A stretch of DNA of 64,000 nt from Bacillota bacterium (GTDB taxonomy: Bacteria; Armatimonadota; HRBIN16), in NCBI GenBank assembly GCA_023511455.1, contig JAIMBJ010000006.1:62001-126000 (forward strand), read 5' to 3'. Each line of letters begins with the position of its first letter. Positions within the stretch are counted from its first letter, which is position 1. The position numbers and the translations under genes are program-made. Under the pieces are notes generated by a model that was not told where the DNA came from, searched no databases, and saw nothing but the letters and a program-made list of their open reading frames with translations. Below, one piece after another: positions 26,286 to 35,169 of this stretch.

Positions 26286-27380
26286 ATGCGCGTCCTGCAA
26301 GTGCTGGCGGGGTTGCATCTCGGTGGCGCAGAACAGCTGGTTGCGGACCTCAGCGCATGGCTGCAGGCACGTGGGCATGAGGTGCTGGTAGCAAATCTAA
26401 CTGCAGAGAGGGCGATGCTACCCGCCTTCGAGAGCCGGAAGATATGCGTGCAGCAGGTCAGCGTTGCGGGCATCTGGGCGCGTCTCTATCCGCGTGAACT
26501 TATTGCGCTTATCCACCGCGTTCGCCCCGATGTGGTGCATTGTCACAATACCGCGTGGCTGAAAACATCTGCTGCGTGCCGATGGACTCATACTCCCCTC
26601 GTCTTCACTTTGCATAACTACCACCGCGACTGGCTGTCGAATCACCGCACGCGTCTGCAGCGGGCAGCAAAGCATACTGACTATTGCGTGGGAGTGGCAC
26701 CCGGAATTGAGAAGTTATTCGTGGAGATTCTCGGTGTGCCCGAAGAGGGGACAGTGTACGTCCGCAACGGCGTTCCAGACATCTACTCGGCACAGCCTGC
26801 TCCCGCCGATTGGAAAGTGCCCGATGGCAGGGTTGTGGGTATGGTTGGGCGCTTCGACCAACACCAGAAAGACCAGGACACGCTTGTGCGGGCAATCGCA
26901 CTTATTTGCCAGCAGATGCCCGATGTTCATCTGGTCTTTATCGGCGAGGGTCCAAGACTTAGCGAGGTAGAGCAACTGGCATCCCAACTGGGCATGGAAA
27001 ATCACGTCCACTTCCTCGGCCTCCGCCGCGACGTGCCGGTGCTGTTGCGTCATCTGGATGTTTTCGTACTGAGTTCGCGCATCGAGGGCGAGTCGCTGGC
27101 GATACTGGAGGCGATGTCCGCACAGCGTCCCATTGTGGCAACGGCGGTGGGGGGTACGCCTGGACTGCTGGCGAACGGCGAGTGCGGCTTGCTAGTGCCC
27201 CCTGGCGATGTTCAGGCAATGGCGCAGGCGATTCTGGAATTGTTGAAGAATCAAACAAAGGCACAAGAACTTGCCCGTCGCGCACGAGAGCGGTTTTTGC
27301 AGGAGTATACCATCGACCGCATGGGGGAGCGGTATCTGGAGCTGTACGGGAAGGCGATCGCGCAACGAAAAAAGACCTAA
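26286..27380 (+). CDS. GT4 glycosyltransferase
   Basis: A 364-residue GT-B enzyme with the classic N-terminal signature MRVLQVLAGLHLGGAEQLVA and RPDVVHCHNTAWLK. The C-terminal domain has VVGMVGRFDQHQKDQDTLVR, SSRIEGESLAILEAMSAQRP (the E-x7-E donor-binding motif) and VATAVGGTPGLL. GGAGG precedes the ATG. The stop codon TAA lies inside the first base pairs of a palindromic repeat cluster (ACCTAACCCCC), so the natural C-terminus may have been altered by repeat insertion; the protein ends in KKT, as does the GT4 at 28710 (RKT). Confidence 0.9.
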   Translation: MRVLQVLAGLHLGGAEQLVADLSAWLQARGHEVLVANLTAERAMLPAFESRKICVQQVSVAGIWARLYPRELIALIHRVRPDVVHCHNTAWLKTSAACRWTHTPLVFTLHNYHRDWLSNHRTRLQRAAKHTDYCVGVAPGIEKLFVEILGVPEEGTVYVRNGVPDIYSAQPAPADWKVPDGRVVGMVGRFDQHQKDQDTLVRAIALICQQMPDVHLVFIGEGPRLSEVEQLASQLGMENHVHFLGLRRDVPVLLRHLDVFVLSSRIEGESLAILEAMSAQRPIVATAVGGTPGLLANGECGLLVPPGDVQAMAQAILELLKNQTKAQELARRARERFLQEYTIDRMGERYLELYGKAIAQRKKT

Positions 27381-27500
27381 CCCCCATCCCCCCTTCCCTG
27401 CGAGGGAAGGGGGTGACTCCCCTCTCCTCGTAGGAGAGGGGCACGGGGTGAGGTCTCCAAACTCCCCTCTCCTTGTGGCAGAGGGGCTGGGGGTGAGGTT
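27378..27500. repeat. Palindromic intergenic repeat cluster, copy A
   Basis: It starts TAACCCCC and contains a perfect 11-bp hairpin (27389-27399 with 27403-27413, loop GCG), a perfect 10-bp hairpin (27419-27428 with 27432-27441, loop CGT) and a degenerate CCCCTCT / AGAGGGG hairpin (27464-27486). Each segment ends with GGGGTGAGG. It supplies the stop codon of the preceding gene and the only GAGG upstream of the next start. Confidence 0.85.
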
Positions 27501-27510
27501 CCCACCAAAC

Positions 27511-28719
27511 ATGAAACGCTTGGGCATCTATTATGCAACAGCCTGCTATAGAGACACGCAGGGCAGATACTACACCAGCAACGGATTGGGACGGTATCTG
27601 CAGGAGATGAACCGCCTGTTCCCGTTTGAGGTGGCGCTTGCTGCGCCGGTGACCGAACAGCCGTTGCCTCATCTGGGTTACCCACTACCGACGGAGCGCG
27701 TGAGGGTATATGAACTGCCCTATTTCGAGACGTTCGCGGGGGCGGTGAAGGTGCGTGGGCAGCTTATCCGCCGTCTGCGCGCGTTTCTGGAGACGCATCC
27801 TGTGGATGTGGTGTGGCTGCGCTATCCGGGTGCGTATGCTCCCGTGTTGTGGCGCGAGTGCCGGCGTCGCGCGACGCCTTGCTTCTTTCAGCTGGTGGGA
27901 GACCCCGTGACGCTATTGAAAAACTCCCCCGCGCGTTCCCCTTTGCTGCGCGGGCTACAGGTTGCGGTGGCAGCGTGGCATGAGAGCGAGATGAAGCGCA
28001 TCGCCCGTCGCACGCCATGTATCGCCATCTCCTGCTCGCTGGCGGAAAAGTTCGGGGACGGACGTGTCCATCGAATCGCGGTCAGCACGCTGACGCGAGA
28101 GGATTTCTTTTTACGCCATGACACGTGTCAGTCGAACCACATACGGGTTTTGTTTGTTGGCGCGCTTCGGCACGAGAAGTCAGTGGATACCCTGATTGAG
28201 GCTGTCGGTATGCTGCAAAAAGCGGGGAAGACGATACATCTGGATATCGTTGGCGACGGTGACCAGCGGGGGCCTCTGGAGCAGTTCGCGTCTCAATCGT
28301 TGCAGGCGGGCAGCTACTGTTTCCATGGAGTTCAGACCGGGCCTGCGATGTTGCATCGCTTCTATACGCAGGCAGATATCTTTGTCCTGTGCTCGGTGTC
28401 TGAGGGACTGGGGCGGGTGGTGCTGGAGGCGATGGCGCGGGGCGTGCCTGTGGTAGCGACGGCGGTTGGAGGCCTTCCCGATTTGGTGCGACACGAAGAG
28501 ACGGGCTTGCTGGTGCCGCCGCGCAGTCCAGAGGCCCTGGCTGGCGCGATACAACGTATCCTGCGGGACGGAGTATTGCGTCGGAAACTGATAGCAGGGG
28601 GGTATGCCCTTGCGCAGAAACACACCGCGGAGCATTTCCTGCAGCAGGTCGTCGCCTTCATTCGCGACCGAGTGGGAGTGGACCTGCTGAGCTGTGGGGA
28701 GACCGCACCATGCGCGTGA
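27511..28719 (+). CDS. GT4 glycosyltransferase
   Basis: A 402-residue enzyme starting MKRLGIYYATACYRDTQGRY, with DVVWLRYPGAYAPVLW in the N-terminal domain. The C-terminal part has RVLFVGALRHEKSVDTLIEA, SVSEGLGRVVLEAMARGVPV and VATAVGGLPDLVRHEETG. A longer open frame to 27271 only translates the palindromic repeats and the end of the previous gene, so I start at the ATG at 27511. The only ribosome-site-like bases, GAGG at 27495-27498, belong to the repeat and lie 12 bp away, so expression may be weaker than before the repeat arrived. It overlaps the next GT4 gene by 10 bp. Confidence 0.9.
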   Translation: MKRLGIYYATACYRDTQGRYYTSNGLGRYLQEMNRLFPFEVALAAPVTEQPLPHLGYPLPTERVRVYELPYFETFAGAVKVRGQLIRRLRAFLETHPVDVVWLRYPGAYAPVLWRECRRRATPCFFQLVGDPVTLLKNSPARSPLLRGLQVAVAAWHESEMKRIARRTPCIAISCSLAEKFGDGRVHRIAVSTLTREDFFLRHDTCQSNHIRVLFVGALRHEKSVDTLIEAVGMLQKAGKTIHLDIVGDGDQRGPLEQFASQSLQAGSYCFHGVQTGPAMLHRFYTQADIFVLCSVSEGLGRVVLEAMARGVPVVATAVGGLPDLVRHEETGLLVPPRSPEALAGAIQRILRDGVLRRKLIAGGYALAQKHTAEHFLQQVVAFIRDRVGVDLLSCGETAPCA

Positions 28720-29855
28720 TGTTCTGCCAGCCCAGCTCCGCCAAGTCAGCGATTAGCGGTCCGGAGCGTCAGACGGTGCAGGTCGCGCGGGCATTACAGC
28801 AACGCGGGCATGAGGTGCTCATCGCGGTGATTCTGGTGAATGAGGCGGAAGAGGTGTCCGAAACCACATTAGCCGTACACGCCCGCGAGCATCAGGTTCG
28901 TGTTGTTCCACTTTATCTGCCTGAGAGGTACTACCTGCCGAAAATGGTGCGAAGGTTCGCAGAGGTGGTGCAAGAGTATTCGCCAGATGTTGTCTGCACG
29001 CAAGGGTATAAGGCAGGTGTCGTCGCTGCTGTCTATGGCAAGGTACCTACAATTGCACTGTTACCTGGCTGGACTGCGAGGGATTGGAAGGTTAGGTTTT
29101 ACGAGTGGTTGGATAAGCAAACGTTACGAAAGCATTCGGTAGTTGCGATAGTGTCCCCCGCACAGAAAGCGGAAGTGCTGCGATACGGGGTGCGACCTGA
29201 CCGGATTTTCTACCTGCCGACCTGTATGGACATTGAAGCCTTGCAGCCTGCCTATTCCCGCGAACAAATACCAAGTATCATCAGCCAGTCATTGCGGAAG
29301 CAGGTACTTGGCTACGTGGGCAGGTTGAGCGTGGAGAAGGGAGTGAGTTACCTGATCGACGCGATGGCGGAGTTGAGGGCAAAGCAGGCAGACGTGCACC
29401 TGCTGGTCGTTGGGGAGGGCGATCAACGGGCGCATCTGCAAGAACGGGTGGATTCGCTCGGTTTGCCGCAGGCGGTCACATTTCTCGGCGAGCGGGCGGA
29501 CGCACGGCAAATTATCGGCGCGCTGGATGTGCTGGTCCTGCCGTCGTTGACGGAGGGGCTGCCCAACGTCGTGCTGGAAGCCTTTGCATACAAAACTCCG
29601 GTAGTGGCGACGGCGGTAGGGGGCGTGCCCGAGCTGGTCATCGATGGTGAGACGGGATGGCTGGTGCCGCTGCGTAACCCTCATGCGCTGGCGCAGGCGA
29701 TTCTGGATGCGCTGTCGAACCCTGAAGAAGCGCGCCGCCGCGCCGAAAATGCATATAGGCACCTGCTGGAACACTTCACGGTGGAGAAGCAGGTGGACAA
29801 GTGGGAGCAGGCGTTGCAGGCGGCAGTGGAGAATTGGAGGGGTAGGAAGACCTAA
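28710..29855 (+). CDS. GT4 glycosyltransferase
   Basis: A 381-residue enzyme. N-terminal features are MRVMFCQPSSAKSAISGPER and SPDVVCTQGYKAGVVAAVYG. C-terminal features are VLGYVGRLSVEKGVSYLIDA, the E-x7-E motif in SLTEGLPNVVLEAFAYKTPV, and VATAVGGVPELVIDGETGW. The stop codon TAA (29853-29855) is part of the second palindromic repeat cluster, exactly as in the GT4 gene at 26286. It is the last of three GT4 genes in a row that are separated or closed by repeats. Confidence 0.92.
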   Translation: MRVMFCQPSSAKSAISGPERQTVQVARALQQRGHEVLIAVILVNEAEEVSETTLAVHAREHQVRVVPLYLPERYYLPKMVRRFAEVVQEYSPDVVCTQGYKAGVVAAVYGKVPTIALLPGWTARDWKVRFYEWLDKQTLRKHSVVAIVSPAQKAEVLRYGVRPDRIFYLPTCMDIEALQPAYSREQIPSIISQSLRKQVLGYVGRLSVEKGVSYLIDAMAELRAKQADVHLLVVGEGDQRAHLQERVDSLGLPQAVTFLGERADARQIIGALDVLVLPSLTEGLPNVVLEAFAYKTPVVATAVGGVPELVIDGETGWLVPLRNPHALAQAILDALSNPEEARRRAENAYRHLLEHFTVEKQVDKWEQALQAAVENWRGRKT

Positions 29856-30077
29856 CCCCCCGTCCCCCTTCCCTGCGAGGGAAGGGGGCGAGACTCCCCT
29901 CTCCCTGTGGGAGAGGGGTCGGGAGAGAGGTTGTCGTTGGAGTGTTGAAAACCTAACCCCCCGTCCGCCTTCCCTGCGAGGGAAGGGGGTGTTGCTCCCC
30001 TCTCCCTGTGGGAGAGGGGCAGGGGGTGAGGTGGTGGAACTCCCCTCTCCCTGCGGGAGAGGGGTTGGGGGTGAGGT
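29850..30077. repeat. Palindromic intergenic repeat cluster, copy B (three segments)
   Basis: Two units start ACCTAACCCCCCGTCC at 29850 and 29951. The first holds an 11-bp perfect hairpin (29864-29874 with 29878-29888) and a 10-bp hairpin (29896-29905 with 29909-29918). The second repeats both, with one base change, and a third CCCCTCTCC / GGAGAGGGG hairpin follows near 30042-30064. Segments end in GGGGTGAGG as in copy A. No open frame of its own is convincing. Confidence 0.85.
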
Positions 30078-30082
30078 CAGAA

Positions 30083-30232
30083 ATGCCAGCACATGAACGC
30101 CCAAGCCGGATAGTTAGAGGTCAGCGGATGCAGCCGGAGAAGCAGGCAATCGCACGAAGGATGCGGCGCAACATGACGCCCGCGGAACGGGCACTATATG
30201 GCATCAATTGGGAAACAACAAGGAGGTTGTGA
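30083..30232 (+). pseudogene. Fragment of a DUF559 (endonuclease-like) gene
   Basis: Directly after repeat copy B, 50 codons read MPAHERPSRIVRG, then KQAIARRMRRNMTPAERALY, then unrelated residues to a stop. The block R-x-x-M-R-R-N-M-T-P-A-E-R-A-L is the N-terminal signature of DUF559 proteins, which carry a very-short-patch-repair-like nuclease fold. The catalytic part is missing. DUF559 genes are often small, mobile and found among repeats of this look in other bacteria. Here it seems to be the remains of such an insertion. Confidence 0.65.
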
Positions 30233-30242
30233 GGAGTCACCC

Positions 30243-31187
30243 ATGCGGATTCTGGTCACTGGCGGTGCGGGCTTTATCGGCTCGCACCTGACGGAACGGT
30301 TGATAGAACTGGGTCATGAGGTCACTGTGCTCGATGACCTGTCTACGGGGCGCGAAGAGAATCTGGCGCACCTGCAGGGGCGGTTTCGCTTTGTTAAAGG
30401 CTCCATCACCGACCTGCAGTTACTGCGTGAACTGATGCCCGGGATAGAGGTCCTCTTTCATCAAGCCGCGTTAGGGTCGGTGCCGCGCTCTGTGGAAGAC
30501 CCAATGACTACGCATGAGGTGAATATCACGGGCACCTTCCATGTGCTGCTGGCGGCGAAGGAAGCGGGCGTCAAGAGGGTCGTGTATGCCGCCTCTTCAT
30601 CCGCCTACGGCGATACCCCAACTTTGCCGAAGGTAGAGACCATGTTGCCTCAGCCTTTGTCGCCTTACGCAGTCAGCAAATTGGTCGGAGAATACTACTG
30701 CCAGGTGTTCACGCGGGTGTATGGGTTGCCCACCGTCAGCCTGCGCTACTTCAACGTCTTCGGTCCGCGCCAGAACCCGCACTCGCAGTATGCGGCGGTT
30801 ATCCCAAAGTTCGTCACCGCTGCGCTAAAGGGAGAACCGCTCACCGTGTACGGCGACGGTGAACAATCGCGCGATTTCACTTACATCGAGAACGTGGTGC
30901 AGGCGAACCTGCTGGCGATGCAGTCGGAGCGGGCAGTAGGGAAGGTGTACAACGTGGCGTGTGGCGGGCGATATACGCTGAACGAGTTAATCCGTTACTT
31001 GCAGGAGATACTGGGCAAGGAGTTGGAAGTGGAGTACCTGCCGCCGCGTGCGGGGGATGTGAAGCACTCGATGGCATCCATAGAGGCGGCGGAGTGTGAT
31101 TTGGGCTACACCGTGGCGGTAGACTTCGAGGTTGGGTTGCGACGTACTGTGGAGTGGTATCGTGTCGGTATCGGTGCAAGCATATAA
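30243..31187 (+). CDS. NAD-dependent nucleotide-sugar epimerase (extended SDR)
   Basis: A 314-residue extended short-chain dehydrogenase/reductase. The NAD site GGAGFIGSHLTERL is at the N-terminus, followed by LDDLSTGREENL. The catalytic parts are a Ser-rich block (AASSSAYGD) and YAVSKLVGEYY, which contains the Y-x-x-x-K pair. RYFNVFGPRQNP and DGEQSRDFTYIENVVQAN are typical of UDP-GlcNAc/GalNAc C4-epimerases of the WbpP/GalE group. It would provide a nucleotide sugar for the transferases. I start at the ATG at 30243 with GGAGTC close by; the longer frame from 30198 reads through the DUF559 remnant. Confidence 0.93.
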   Translation: MRILVTGGAGFIGSHLTERLIELGHEVTVLDDLSTGREENLAHLQGRFRFVKGSITDLQLLRELMPGIEVLFHQAALGSVPRSVEDPMTTHEVNITGTFHVLLAAKEAGVKRVVYAASSSAYGDTPTLPKVETMLPQPLSPYAVSKLVGEYYCQVFTRVYGLPTVSLRYFNVFGPRQNPHSQYAAVIPKFVTAALKGEPLTVYGDGEQSRDFTYIENVVQANLLAMQSERAVGKVYNVACGGRYTLNELIRYLQEILGKELEVEYLPPRAGDVKHSMASIEAAECDLGYTVAVDFEVGLRRTVEWYRVGIGASI

Positions 31188-32466
31188 GGCAGTTGTCAAG
31201 CGCCAGCTATTTGACTGGTCGTTTTGGCCGCCGCTCCGTGCTATCGCGTCCGCTGGCTTATACGGGAGGTACTGGCTAAAGGGTGGCGGAGGCCGGGAAG
31301 CCAGTTTTCCTCTCTTGCTTCAGGCGCACCGCTACGCGGCAGGCAGGTGGGGTACATCGCACTATTGCAAACTCATCAAGAGGTATCTACACTCATGGCT
31401 GGCAGTATCTGCTCCGATGTTACGCGGCGCGCTATCGCAGGGAAAGATGCGTTCCTTTCGCTCGCGCACGCTGGTATTGAAGCCACCGCGCTTCGAGGGA
31501 GATTCGGTGGCGGAGCCTGGAGTACTCTTCACAAAGACCTTTGGCGAACTGGCAATGCTGGTAGACCTGCCGAGGCTGCTCGCGCATTACCGCCTGGTTA
31601 TCGAGCCCGGCTGGTCAGGTTACGCCGACCCGGTGTTGTTGTACTACTGCCGCTTTGAGACGCATCCTATTATTGTCTGCGCCCCGGAGAGGACCGATTA
31701 CGAGTTCCTGCAGCAGCTGGGCTCCAACCTGATACCGGTGCTATTTGGGGCGAGCGACTGGGTGAACCCAGAAGTGTTCTATCCTATCGGCGGGATGGAG
31801 AAGCGCTATGACGCAGTAATGGTTGCGGGTTGGGCGGTATACAAGCGGCATCATGCCCTGTTTCGCGCTTTGCAGCGATTGCGCCACACCGACATCAGGG
31901 TGGCATTGCTCGGATTTGAATGGGAGGGCAGCCGCAGTGAGATAGAGTTGCTGATAGATTATTACGGTACACGGAATCACCTGGACATTTACCAGAGTTT
32001 GCCTCCGCCAGAGGTAAACCGGATACTGAATCAGAGCAAGGTCAACCTTATCCTCACTTTGCGTGAAGGTGCAAATAAGAGTATCTTTGAAGGGTTTTTC
32101 GCGGATGTACCGGGCATCGTACTCAGGAACAACATCGGCATCAATAAAGATTACATCAACGAGTCTACTGGCAGGTTAATTGAGGAGAGGGAACTCCCAG
32201 AGGTTCTTTTATGGTTTCGCGAACACTACCGCGACTTTCACCCGCGTGAGTGGGCGATCCGTCATATCTCGCCGCAGGCGACGACCGCCAAGTTGAACGC
32301 TGTGTTGCGGGATATTGCCCAACAGCGCGGCGAGCCGTGGACACGAGATATCGTGGCGAAGACCAACTGTCCTCATCCGATGTACTATCCTGATGGGTCC
32401 GTTGCAGAGGGTTTCCCAACGATAGACGACATTTTGCGACAATATGGGCGTTGTAAAGACGATTAA
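31162..32466 (+). CDS. Putative glycosyltransferase, GT-B-like
   Basis: A 434-residue soluble protein. The C-terminal half resembles GT4 donor domains: KRYDAVMVAGWAVYKRHHAL, IRVALLGFEWEGSR, and SKVNLILTLREGANKSIFEG in the place of the E-x7-E region, followed by PGIVLRNNIGINKDYIN. The N-terminal half has no familiar motif. The start chosen is the GTG at 31162 with GGAG 7 bp upstream, inside the end of the epimerase gene (26-bp overlap). Its end overlaps the deacetylase gene by 23 bp. Function as a transferase is likely from context and fold; sugar unknown. Confidence 0.6.
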   Translation: MSVSVQAYKAVVKRQLFDWSFWPPLRAIASAGLYGRYWLKGGGGREASFPLLLQAHRYAAGRWGTSHYCKLIKRYLHSWLAVSAPMLRGALSQGKMRSFRSRTLVLKPPRFEGDSVAEPGVLFTKTFGELAMLVDLPRLLAHYRLVIEPGWSGYADPVLLYYCRFETHPIIVCAPERTDYEFLQQLGSNLIPVLFGASDWVNPEVFYPIGGMEKRYDAVMVAGWAVYKRHHALFRALQRLRHTDIRVALLGFEWEGSRSEIELLIDYYGTRNHLDIYQSLPPPEVNRILNQSKVNLILTLREGANKSIFEGFFADVPGIVLRNNIGINKDYINESTGRLIEERELPEVLLWFREHYRDFHPREWAIRHISPQATTAKLNAVLRDIAQQRGEPWTRDIVAKTNCPHPMYYPDGSVAEGFPTIDDILRQYGRCKDD

Positions 32467-33505
32467 GGCGTTTGTCAAGCACCTGATAGCGGCCCGAATT
32501 TACCGCATTCGGGGAGAGCAGCTCATCTCCCAACGGCGGGGTATCGCTATTCTGATGTATCACGAAATCGCTCCGCGCCACACACAGGTCTTTCGGCAGT
32601 TTCCGGTGCTGTGCACGGCGCCAGATACCTTCGAGGCGCAGGTGACATGGCTATCACAGCACTTTGAGATTATCAGTATGGATGAGGCGCTGCGGCGGCT
32701 GCACGCAGGTATCGCCGATGACAGCCGGGCGGTGGTCATCACCAGCGACGATGGCTGGCGCGGTTTTTATCAACAGGCAATGTCTACCCTTCAGGGACAT
32801 GGTGCTACTATCTATGTGACAACTGGGGTGCTGCAGGGCGAGGTGCCCTGGTATGTGCGCTGGCGGCTGTTGCTGGAGCATTATCCGCACCTGTTGCGCG
32901 TGCTGGCGCATGACCTCGGACGGTTGGAGGCGTTTCGGGATGCAGACAGTGCCATCGCCGCGCTGAAGCAGTTAGATTATGCCCGTATCCGTTCACTCTG
33001 GCATCAGGCGATTAATGACGTGCCTTTCGATGAAGCCAGTCTCCCGAAGGACTGGTTTATGCGGCAAGAGGAGTTGCCAACAGCCGTGCAGACCGGTTTT
33101 ACCATCGGTGCACACACGGTGAATCACCCGATACTGACTCATGAGTTCGATGAGGTTGTCCGACGCGAGATCAGCGAAAGCAAGCAGGTTCTGGAGACCT
33201 TGACGGGAATGCCTGTGCGCCATTTTGCTTACCCGAACGGCGACCACAATGAACAGGTGGTGCGCTGGGTGGCAGAGGCGGGCTACGCAACGGCGGTGAC
33301 GACACAGGCTGGTTGGAACAGGTCAGGTAGTGATGTCTATCGCCTGCGCCGCTTCGACGTGCATGAGACCATGTGTACTGACCATTGGGGGCGTTTTAGC
33401 GAGGCCATATTTGCGCTGTATCTCGCTGGGGCTTTTGGTAACTTGGCTCCAACAAACCGAATTTGTGCAAAGATTGCTGGAGGTGGGATGCAATGCGATC
33501 GGTGA
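32444..33505 (+). CDS. Polysaccharide deacetylase family protein (NodB domain)
   Basis: A 353-residue protein with carbohydrate esterase family 4 features: AILMYHEIAPR at the start of the domain, metal and catalytic aspartates in VVITSDDGWRGFY (usual form TFDDG), the two metal-binding histidines in GAHTVNHPIL, and FAYPNGDHNEQVVRWVAEAG near the end. Such enzymes remove N- or O-acetyl groups from sugars. An insertion of about 90 residues between the first and second motif (about 130-215) is long for the family. No signal peptide is obvious, so the substrate may be a cytoplasmic lipid-linked intermediate. It overlaps the previous gene by 23 bp. Confidence 0.87.
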   Translation: MGVVKTIKAFVKHLIAARIYRIRGEQLISQRRGIAILMYHEIAPRHTQVFRQFPVLCTAPDTFEAQVTWLSQHFEIISMDEALRRLHAGIADDSRAVVITSDDGWRGFYQQAMSTLQGHGATIYVTTGVLQGEVPWYVRWRLLLEHYPHLLRVLAHDLGRLEAFRDADSAIAALKQLDYARIRSLWHQAINDVPFDEASLPKDWFMRQEELPTAVQTGFTIGAHTVNHPILTHEFDEVVRREISESKQVLETLTGMPVRHFAYPNGDHNEQVVRWVAEAGYATAVTTQAGWNRSGSDVYRLRRFDVHETMCTDHWGRFSEAIFALYLAGAFGNLAPTNRICAKIAGGGMQCDR

Positions 33506-33522
33506 GGGTATAATTAGGACTT

Positions 33523-35142
33523 TTGGTTTCCTCAGCAATATACTTCTTTTTGCTTGTCACATTGCCCATTCAGCACTTTGGCGACACTTCTTACTATGTT
33601 TCTGACATCAAGAAATACGCTGAGACTGGTGACCCAGCGTTGCTATGGGAAGCGGGGCACCTGCTGTGGCGTCCGATGGGTTACGCCGCGGCTTTCGCAA
33701 GTGGTTATATCACCCAACGTCCCTTCGAAGATTCCCACATTGTATCGGTGCTAACCGCGCTCAACGGCGTTCTGGGGTGGCTGTTTGTCACGTGCACCTA
33801 CCTGATTGCAAGGCAGTTTACTTCTCAACTCCTATCTTCCTCTGTGGCAATTGGCATGGTAATCACTAATGCGTTTCTGAATTATGCTCAATCGGGATGT
33901 TCCTACATACCGGGCTTAGCGTTTCTTGCAATGGCAGCTTATACCGCGATTAAGGACCCAGAGAAATCCTCGCTCTTGGACACCCTTGCATTCGCGTTTT
34001 TTCTGGCGTTATCTGTCGTCTTCTGGCTGCCCTATGTCCTTGTATTGCCGTCCTTAGCTATACTGTTTGGTCTGCGACGTCATAAGCCTGGCGCATACGT
34101 ATGTGGAATATTACAAACCTTGGCTGCCAGCGTGGTATTGATTTCGTGTGCTTATCTGGTCGCGTTGTGGTCTGCAGATATCTCCAGTCTGAGCCAAGCA
34201 ACTGAATGGTTACGAGCATCTTCGCACGGTATCACGCACGAACGTGGAGTACAGCGGGCGGTGTTTGGGTTAGCGAGGTCGTTCGTCTATCTGGGTGATG
34301 ATGGCAATTTGTTTAAAAGGTTCTTACTGAGAGACCCTTTCAACCCTGTTTCTTTCTTAGAATTAGCCCGAACATCGTTGATAAGGTTCGTAATTTTCTA
34401 TATGTGGCTTGCTGTATTACTGTATGCTATCTGGCGGTGTACCACGAATGATATGAGAATCAGCGCGTTGTTTGCCATAGGTTGTGTGCTCGGATTTGCG
34501 ATTTACTGGCAGGGAGGAGATTTAGAGCGTTATTTTCCCGTTTTTCCACTACTGGCTGCTGCAACAGCTGCCACTCTCAGACACGATGGAAAATCAAAAC
34601 GGTTGCTAATTACAGTACATATAGCTTTTGTCATGATGTTGACCGTCTCAAACATCATTCTTAGGACCATCGAACTAAATGATTTACAGGAAAAGTTGCA
34701 GAATAGAGTGCGAACTGTATCTCACCTGCTTGTGTCTGGACAAATTCAACCGGGCGATTTGATGATCCTCGCTACACCGCATGACGAGTTGTTCCACGTG
34801 CGCTCCAACTTCCGGGATACTCAGCTCTCGGTTCTAAAGTTGACGCACCCAGTATGGGTCGGTCATAGAGATGCTCCGAAGTGGAGGTCTCAATTATCTA
34901 GACAAATATTTGGCATATGGCAACAAGAAAGTCAAGTATGGGTGTCAAAGCGGTTGCTATTGGAAAAGCCGAAAGCATCCTGGAAGTGGGTCGAGGGAGA
35001 TGACCCCAGGGTTTCTTGGAAAGATATTCACTCTTTCTTTGCGTCGCTACAGTATGGCAAGGTAATAGGGGACGAGGACGGATTTTGCCTTCTCTCGCGA
35101 ACGCCTACGAATGAACACCTATTGAAGCGCTGGGAGAAGTGA
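33523..35142 (+). CDS. GT39-like polytopic membrane protein
   Basis: A 539-residue protein with about ten to twelve membrane helices and a soluble tail of about 150 residues. The first outer loop has FGDTSYYVSDIKKYAETGDP, with an aspartate where GT39/GT83 and related enzymes have their catalytic residue. A later region has IYWQGGDLERYFPVFPLLAA. It starts with TTG at 33523, with AGGA 5 bp upstream, 17 bp after the deacetylase stop. Base use looks more AT-rich than in the GT4 genes around it. It may be a sugar transferase using polyprenyl-phosphate donors, but the assignment rests on topology and one motif. Confidence 0.6.
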   Translation: MVSSAIYFFLLVTLPIQHFGDTSYYVSDIKKYAETGDPALLWEAGHLLWRPMGYAAAFASGYITQRPFEDSHIVSVLTALNGVLGWLFVTCTYLIARQFTSQLLSSSVAIGMVITNAFLNYAQSGCSYIPGLAFLAMAAYTAIKDPEKSSLLDTLAFAFFLALSVVFWLPYVLVLPSLAILFGLRRHKPGAYVCGILQTLAASVVLISCAYLVALWSADISSLSQATEWLRASSHGITHERGVQRAVFGLARSFVYLGDDGNLFKRFLLRDPFNPVSFLELARTSLIRFVIFYMWLAVLLYAIWRCTTNDMRISALFAIGCVLGFAIYWQGGDLERYFPVFPLLAAATAATLRHDGKSKRLLITVHIAFVMMLTVSNIILRTIELNDLQEKLQNRVRTVSHLLVSGQIQPGDLMILATPHDELFHVRSNFRDTQLSVLKLTHPVWVGHRDAPKWRSQLSRQIFGIWQQESQVWVSKRLLLEKPKASWKWVEGDDPRVSWKDIHSFFASLQYGKVIGDEDGFCLLSRTPTNEHLLKRWEK

Positions 35143-35169
35143 AATTTAGAGCACCGTTGGGAGGACATC

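Noticed and set aside
27271-27510. N-terminal extension of the GT4 gene at 27511
   Set aside because: The added residues translate the end of the previous gene and the palindromic repeats, and the protein has a normal GT4 start at 27511.
27381-30077. Regular GC-rich repeats considered as a CRISPR array
   Set aside because: The units are palindromic, uneven in length and directly adjoining, without constant-length unique spacers, and no cas genes are present.
33509-33514. TATAAT before the gene at 33523
   Set aside because: There is no -35-like sequence at a proper distance and it lies inside the end of the deacetylase gene in a tightly packed operon.
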